Positions 58,195 through 64,000 of a stretch of 64,000 bases of DNA are shown one piece after another. A model generated the notes under the pieces. That model worked only from the letters and a program-made list of their open reading frames with translations, searched no databases and was not told the DNA's origin. This stretch comes from Ursus arctos (Eukaryota; Chordata; Mammalia; Carnivora; Ursidae). The translations under genes were made by a program, and so were the position numbers. Each line of letters begins with the position of its first letter. Within the stretch, counting starts at the first letter, position 1. The stretch lies in NCBI RefSeq assembly GCF_023065955.2, contig NW_026622852.1, positions 13,408,423-13,472,422 of the forward strand. Reading direction: 5' to 3'.

Positions 58195-58520
58195 TTCACA
58201 GAGGAGGAAAAGTGAGGTCCAACGTTGAGAAGTGACTTTCTCAAGGTTGCACAGCCCATGAGTTATGTGGGGGGGAAACCAGTGTCATCAGTGTGGTAGA
58301 ATGAGAATGCTTATGGAGCCAGACTCCTGGTCGAATCTAGCTCCTGTCACTGATATGGTGTGCAGTCTTGCTCTATAGTTATATGCCTCGTGTCTTCTTC
58401 TAAGTTTAGAGCTCCTTAAAGATAGGATTTGTGAGTTCCGTGTCTTCACCTGTCTTTCCAGGCACAAGCTTGCTGCTTGGCACATAATAGGTTCTCAATA
58501 AATATTTTGCTGAGGAAATT
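58195..58520. repeat. MIR/L2 relics
   Basis: A reverse MIR (AACGTTGAGAAGTGACTTTC, about 58195-58270) is followed by forward MIR/L2-like text ending GGTTCTCAATAAATATTTTG. Confidence 0.45.
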
Positions 58521-58589
58521 TTAAAACAACCAAATGTTCTTAGAGTCACATTTTTGCTTGGGAGGACACACAGCATATGTAGGAAAAAA

Positions 58590-59460
58590 AAAAAAAAATC
58601 CGGTCCAGCCCGGGGATGGCTGTTGGCAGCGTGAAGGGCAAAAGCCTCATTGGCTACCCTGGCCCAGAGGCTGCTCTCGAGGCCTGTGCACAGTGAATGA
58701 CCAGTCCGTAGTATTACAGACGACAGCATCATGCAGCTGCAGCTTCTTGCTCTCTAACCCCGGGGACTGTAGTGTCAGCCAGCACGGCTGTCGTGATCCG
58801 GGTAATTACTGCTATGGTGGAGTCCTGGGTGTTGTCCAAGAGTCGCTGGATCAGAGCTCCTATCTCCCCTACCGGCGTCCTTGTCCTGTGAGCTCAGATC
58901 ACAGAGACGATTGGCACTGCCAGCCCTTGCCCTAGGAGTCCCGCCCAAACTGCGAGCCCAGGCCTCGATTACTGGCATCTTCCTCCCATTCCTGCACACT
59001 TTCCTGACCGCTCCAGTGGCCGTGTGCTGACACCATCTCAGCAGTCCATCAGCCCCCTCCACCCGGGCCACACCGCACTAGGCCTGCCACAGGGATTTAG
59101 GAAAGCATGTCTGTCTCTCTGCTTTTCCTCCCTGGGGCAGAGCAAAAGCACTGGTCTGAACAGCAGAACAATGGAAGGAGAGCGAGAGAGCGCGTGTGTG
59201 CGAGAGCACACGTGAGCACGCACATCTCAGAAATGTCACCGTGACGTGAGCTGTGAAGAAACTGAACACATTCCAGCTCTTTGGCTGGAGGTTTCCAGGA
59301 AGCCAGGCCTCTGCGCGGAGCAGATGTTCTGCAATTGTGTCGTGAATAAAGAGACCTAAGTGTTGCTTTAAGTAAGCCACACCTGTTCCATGTCCCCTTT
59401 ACTGGGAAACCTCTAATGTTGGGAGTCCTTACACAGAGCGGTCCTTTCCTGGCCTGTATG
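58590..59460. other. GC-richer unassigned intronic block
   Basis: It follows an A-run at about 58586. It has overlapping short open frames on both strands and a GCGCGTGTGTGCG patch near 59190. No exon is supported. Confidence 0.4.
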
Positions 59461-59844
59461 TGACAAGACATGGCTCTCCACCGGGCTGGATTATTTATAG
59501 GCCAGGCCAGCGGGACAGGACTTCTCTTCTGTCTTCTTCAAGTATGGAAAGTGGGATCACCACGGGGCTCTTAAGACTTGGGCTAAATTTCGCTGTAGGT
59601 TACCATGTGCCCTATTGTAAATGCTGCTTTCAGAAGTGGTGTTCTTGGACTTCCACTTTCTGGTATCAGGAAATATGAGGGGGGAGCCCAAGCTGTGTGG
59701 TCACACAGACCTGGGTGTGAATCTCCCCTCCATCCCCGAGGAAGTGATCAGGCAGGAGTTGGTTAACGTCTTTGTGCCTAAGTTTCTTTCTATTTGTGCC
59801 AATAATATATAGCACTATATATAAGTAATATACATATAAACTAC

Positions 59845-59870
59845 GTGTGTGTGTGTGTGTGTGTGTGTGT
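59845..59870. repeat. (GT)n microsatellite
   Basis: Thirteen GT units follow an AT-rich lead. Confidence 0.95.
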
Positions 59871-60357
59871 ATACACATTCCTATGCTAGTTGTTTCCTAC
59901 TGGAAATACATAGTCCATAGTCCATACTGACGCATAGTAGGTACACACCTTTGTTGAATGAGATATGTGGGTAGGGCCATAATAAAAAGCACAGCTACTT
60001 CTTATCATTAGTTCCCCTACCCTTTGGGGCACTGGCCCAAGAACCCAGTTCAACAGTAGGAGAGATGTTCTTTTGATCTGATCTCTATTTAGATTGCACT
60101 TTGCTGCTCACAAAATGGTACTGTGTTCAATGCGCCTGGTACATACTAACGGGAGAGAAGAATACTGATTATAGTAATGATAACAATACAAGATGGAGAA
60201 GATCAGACGGGTAGGCATTTATACTACATGAATGCATTTCTTTAAAATGTTTTTGAGTTGAATGAATAATGTACTCGTACACAAATACTCAATAAAATAA
60301 AATGTGGGCTCCCCTCCTGCTTCAAACCTTCAGTTCCTCTTCTCAGAGACAATCACT

Positions 60358-60920
60358 ATGGTGGTTTTAAAACGTGGTTGCCAATTCTTTGACACTCCTT
60401 CCGTCAAGGGTGTCATACCCTATATGACACTGATATATTCTAAGTAATTTTTTTGTCTCCTCCCCTTTAATCAAGACAAACTTATGACTGCTTTGACCAC
60501 TAGACTCTAGTGGAAGTGACCCTCTGTGACTTCTGAGACTAGGTCACCAAAGACTATGCAGCTTCTGCCTTGTGCCCCTGGGACACTCATTCTTGGAGCC
60601 CTGATTTCTTATCTATGATGCCTGACTCTCTGGAGGCCACCATGCAGTGAGGGAGCCCGAGTTGCATGGAGAAGCCACGTGTAGGCTCGCCCATAGACCA
60701 TCACAGGTGAGCCCAGTCTTTGAATCATCTCTGCCCAGTGAAGAAGCCTCCAGATGAGTCCATCCCACAGCTGTTCACAGTCTTCCCAGCAGAGGCCCCA
60801 GATGTTGTGGGGCAGGGACACGCCATCCCCGGCATGCCCTATTTGAATTCCTGATCTACACGGTCCCCAAGCGGAACAAAATATCTGTTGTTTCCACACT
60901 ACTAAGTTTTGTTGTCCATA
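60358..60920 (+). mobile_element. MLT1-type LTR (ERVL-MaLR class)
   Basis: TGGAGCCCTGATTTCTTATC, TGGAGAAGCCACGTGTAGGC, GAGGCCCCAGATGTTGTGG and TACTAAGTTTTGTTG follow the MLT1 LTR order. Its left part is nonconforming. It lies about 180 bp from the SLC24A2 loop exon. Confidence 0.65.
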
Positions 60921-61102
60921 AATCGGATAACTCGAACCATCACTATTACTGTGCACCTGTCCGGAGAGATCTGAGCCACGCATAAGCATACACGTGTCCA
61001 TCAGTCACCCCCCTTTTCCTCTTACGGTAGCTGGAGGCAGCCTCGCATACTGGTCTATACTGTGCTGTTCGCAAGAAGTCAACTGCACAATGGTCTACTC
61101 AC

Positions 61103-61243
61103 TGGTTTGCGGACGTCAGGTAAGGTGATCCAGAGAGGAAACACTATGGGGAAAACAATTAGGAACGTGACTTGCTTGCGGGGGTTGGAAGGCCAGGCCA
61201 AGCTGAGAGGCTGGTCCTCCTCATCTTCACCCGTCTCTGCGGT
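61103..61243 (-). CDS. SLC24A2: SLC24A2 (NCKX2) internal coding exon: loop end and start of C-terminal membrane cluster
   Basis: This exon is 141 bp (47 codons, phase 0 at both ends). It starts after an acceptor reading TACAACAG and ends before the donor GTGAGT. The translation begins TAETGEDEEDQPLSLAWP and continues into the hydrophobic run VTFLIVFPIVFPLWITLPDV, ending RKP. It covers the acidic end of the large cytoplasmic loop and the first helix of the C-terminal cluster. By counting, these are human residues about 447-493. NCKX2 is a plasma-membrane exchanger that moves 4 Na+ in for 1 Ca2+ plus 1 K+ out, in neurons and cones. NCKX1 (SLC24A1) is the nearest alternative. SLC24A2 is preferred because the full C-terminus and the 661-residue length fit exactly. 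The preceding loop exons are not in the window. Confidence 0.93.
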
Positions 61244-61866
61244 CTGTTGTACAAAAACAGAGATGAAAGAATAAACACACTAAAAAGACAACAGTGGTCA
61301 AAGCCAGGGAGGGGACGCTCAGGACCCCGTCAGGAGTTTCGTTGGGTCACCCCAGCAGCTTCATTATGTGATTTTTAGGTTTGCATGTCTGAATCCTAGG
61401 GACAAACAAGACAGGTGCACCCAGGAGGACAGAGGAACTTCCTTTTCTCTCCCTGAACACACTTCAGCTTCTCCCTTAAATGAAGGGATCGTTCAGCTGG
61501 AGTGGGCTACAGCTATGATCCATGGACTTTTTATGAGAAACCATATCTGCAGAACAAAAGACCCCAATGCCCACCTTCTCTTCCCTTCTCCTCGAACACA
61601 AAGCTATAGGATTCATTATGAGAATCCTTGGAGAGGATTTTTTAAAATTAAAAAAATTAAAATAAATATATATCTTTTTATTTTGTATTTTAAAAAATAA
61701 ATGTATATGTATTTACAGCATTGACTTTGAGTGGGCAAAGGAAAGTAACCACAGAAGCAATTCAGTAACAATACTCAGCTTCCTTCTCTGGCCCTGGAAT
61801 AGTCAAGCTCATGGATGATTGTGTGGTTGTGAGTTTTTAACCTATGCAATCATCTTGTTAAATTTT

Positions 61867-62062
61867 TTTTTTTTAAAGATTTTATTTATTTATTCGACAG
61901 AGATAGAGACAGCCAGCGAGAGAGGGAACACAAGCAGGGGGAGTGGGAGAGGAAGAAGCAGGCTCATAGCAGAGGAGCCTGATGTGGGGCTCGATCCCAG
62001 GACTTCAGGATCACGCCCTGAGCTGAAGGCAGATGCTTAACTGCTGTGCCACCCAGGCGCCC
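61867..62062 (-). mobile_element. SINEC, minus strand
   Basis: Young copy with the perfect 16-bp duplication CATCTTGTTAAATTTT (61851-61866 and 62063-62078). Confidence 0.97.
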
Positions 62063-62079
62063 CATCTTGTTAAATTTTA

Positions 62080-63050
62080 AACCATTTTAATTCCAGTCGA
62101 AGGTTTATTACACAAACATGTGTCCCATCCGCAGAGAAACAGAGTATGTGAGTCGAGGAAGACACAGAGCCTGTGGGGTGTCAAAGGCACAGGGCCTCAG
62201 GATCAGGGGTGAACTTCAGAGCTTCGGACTTGGCAGCAAGCGGCCGGGGTTTTACGTGCCCCCTGCTGAAGCCAGTGGCTTCTGAAGTCCGAGAGCTAGA
62301 AGGGACCGAAGGTGGCTCCGGGCCCGGCAGGCTGACCATTAGCCTGTCAGATGGGCCCTCCGAGCCTTCAAAACAGCACTGCAGACAGCATCAATCACTC
62401 CCTTCCCTGCTTGTTTAAAAATGAAAGTGCAGCAGGAGGATTAAGCATCAGATCTAAAAATATCAACAGGAACTTTTCCACGGATGCTTCCTTTTGAGAC
62501 CATATAAATAACCCTCATAGGCTTCATGAAGCTCCTGGCCCCCCGTGGCTCTTGCTTCCAGCAGAGCGCACTATTTCCAGCAGCCGCACTGACACCCCCC
62601 TCCCCGGCCCCGCACACCCTCTCCCTATGAGGTGGCAGAGGGGGGCAGGCTCAGGCCAGTGGGAGAGGAGAAAAGGACTCAACCAGACACAGGGCTGGGT
62701 GTGAGGCCTGACACACTGTGGTGTTATGTTTATTTATAATCTAAACCCTAGTCCCGCCAAAAGGACCTGTAGTGGTTTACACCATCACCCACACTCTCTA
62801 AGAGTTAAAACTAAAATATATATAAAAGGAATCTTAAGCCATACTGAAAAAAGTTGGTAATCACAGGTTCTTTCTCTCTGTCCTTGGCAGTGGCTAAAAG
62901 AGTTTATAAGCAGCAAATATGAGGGAATTAAGAGGATTAGGTAAAAAGGCAGAATTAAGAAGTTGGCACAGTTTTTGGGTTTTTTTGTCATCTGGATCCT
63001 CATTAAATATACTTCTCATGCTCTCCCTCCCTTTGTTACGCACCATGTTG
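62080..63050. other. Unassigned intronic sequence
   Basis: No named repeat until the L1 relic, and no exon of the SLC24A2 loop is recognisable. Confidence 0.4.
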
Positions 63051-63240
63051 GAAAAGAAGAAAGAAAAAAACAACAATCTATGTTTCCTCTTTAGGAAACT
63101 AGAAAAAGGAGAGCCAATTAAATCCAAAGGGAGAAGAAAATAAATAATAAAAAAGTTACAGAATAAATCAATGAAATTGACAAGGAGGGAGTCAATAAAG
63201 TCAACAAGACCAAAAGCTGATTCCTTCGCTACGCAATTCA
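63050..63240 (+). repeat. L1 ORF2 relic
   Basis: Plus-strand translation gives LFRKLEKGEPIKSKGRRK and, shifted, NKVNKTKS. These align with the region of L1 ORF2 between the endonuclease and reverse transcriptase. Stops and frameshifts show it is dead. The minus-strand 115-residue frame here is its shadow. Confidence 0.65.
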
Positions 63241-64000
63241 TGTGGTTCCATCCACTGCTTTCTTTTCTCCATCCTGAGGGGTCCCATCCCTGATGGAAGC
63301 TTGGGCATTGTGTCTCTGGTTCCTCTTCTGAGACAACACCACATCCTCCCAGGAGACACAGCGGACGAAGAGAATATCATTCCCCATTGAGATCACCAGC
63401 CTCCCAAGATGTCAGCTGGCCCGCACGAATTCTCTCTGTAATGAGGCCAATGAGGATTTAGGAGACAGGTGCATTTTAATGCTCCCTCCCAGATACGATC
63501 TTTCTTATTGAACCTAAATGAACAACTCCCCACCCCCTACTCCAGTAGATGCCTCAGAAATGGGAAGGAATCATGGGATGGTTGAAGCATTGCATCATTC
63601 CTACTAAGTACCTCATCTCATACCAGATGGGTGATTTTATTCAGGCAGAGGATTCCAGCACTTCTTCGAAGGCTGATAGCGCTGATCTGACGAGTTCATC
63701 GAGGCTCCTCCCCCTTCCAGGATTGACACTCCCCGCCCCCAGGCCCATCTCACACTGCCATCTGCAATCTAGCGACTTCTCTCTAAACTCTAAGCTAACC
63801 TTCTTCTGAGAAAAAACAAAAGCAACTCTTCATGACTCATATCATTTTAATGACACCAACAGATGGTGACATTTCATCAATAACCCTTCTGCTTATAACC
63901 TACGGATTAGCTCCTTTCTCCATCTGCCGAAGTCACCAGGCAGGCAGTGCCACTAGCAAATAGCAGAAAATAATTGTCTGTTTAGATGCATATGCTCTAA
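63241..64000. other. Unassigned intronic sequence
   Basis: No coding exon or named repeat that I can support. Confidence 0.4.

Larger units (their letters stand above)
52758..61102 (-). other. SLC24A2: SLC24A2 intron after the loop exon
   Basis: This intron is about 8.3 kb, running from donor GTGAGT to acceptor CTTTCAG. It has two young SINEs near the downstream exon, two MLT1-type LTRs, MIR/L2 relics and a GT microsatellite. The stretch 54.4-56.5 kb shows nothing I recognise. The region 58.6-59.4 kb is GC-richer than its neighbours but has no supported exon. Confidence 0.88.
61244..64000 (-). other. SLC24A2: SLC24A2 intron, continues beyond the window
   Basis: This sequence is upstream of the loop exon. 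It contains one young SINE, an L1 ORF2 relic and otherwise unique sequence. I looked for another acidic loop exon on the minus strand and did not find one I can support. Confidence 0.75.

Noticed and set aside
61819..62040. Recurring peptide with GNTSRGSGRGRSRLIAEEPD
   Set aside because: The same peptide appears at every minus-strand SINE (for example 4973, 29955, 44507, 46054, 53554). It is translated SINE, not a gene family.
62894..63241. 115-codon hydrophobic minus-strand frame
   Set aside because: It is the shadow of an L1 ORF2 relic on the plus strand.
1..64000. CRISPR arrays, operons, phage or bacterial mobile systems
   Set aside because: The sequence is mammalian. The only regular repeats are SINEs and microsatellites.

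Overview
This is vertebrate nuclear DNA from a carnivore, most likely a caniform and probably a bear. There are no operons or dense reading frames. The window is crowded with tRNA-Lys-derived carnivore SINEs (SINEC/CAN): about 30 copies, many near-identical and flanked by perfect target-site duplications. The commonest subfamily head (GCGCCTGGGTGGCACAGCGG) is the one I associate with ursid genomes. That species call is inference. Older mammalian fossils (MIR, L2, L1 3' ends, hAT/MER5-type DNA transposons, MLT1-type LTRs) fill much of the remaining space.

One protein-coding gene can be read with confidence: SLC24A2 (NCKX2, the K+-dependent Na+/Ca2+ exchanger of neurons and cone photoreceptors), on the minus strand. 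Its last four coding exons lie at 61103-61243, 52668-52757, 45548-45714 and 39739-39988. They join in frame with consensus splice sites and give 215 residues ending in PVSI. Counting back from the human length of 661, these are residues 447-661: the end of the large cytoplasmic loop, the C-terminal membrane cluster with the alpha-2 ion-binding repeat, and the stop codon. The 5' part of the gene lies to the right of the window.

Layout. Positions 1-30.9 kb are downstream intergenic sequence with SINEs, L1/L2/MIR relics, LTR-like repeats, a small isolated CpG-rich patch near 22.4-22.6 kb, an 82-bp tandem duplication near 19.9 kb, and no gene I can support. Positions 30.9-39.7 kb form the longest stretch without recognisable SINEs. 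I interpret it as probably the long 3' UTR of SLC24A2, possibly with a retrocopy-like segment at its far end. Positions 39.7-61.2 kb hold the four exons and three introns, which are full of SINEs, an L1 3' end and MLT1-type LTRs. Positions 61.2-64 kb are the next intron, with a SINE and an L1 ORF2 relic.

I found no undescribed molecular system. The most useful leads are opposed SINE pairs flanking two SLC24A2 exons, the unresolved A-tailed structure at 30.92 kb, the CpG-rich patch with an NRF1-like site, and the recent tandem duplication. Repeat family names are given from memory of consensus sequences, and repeat edges without target-site duplications are approximate.
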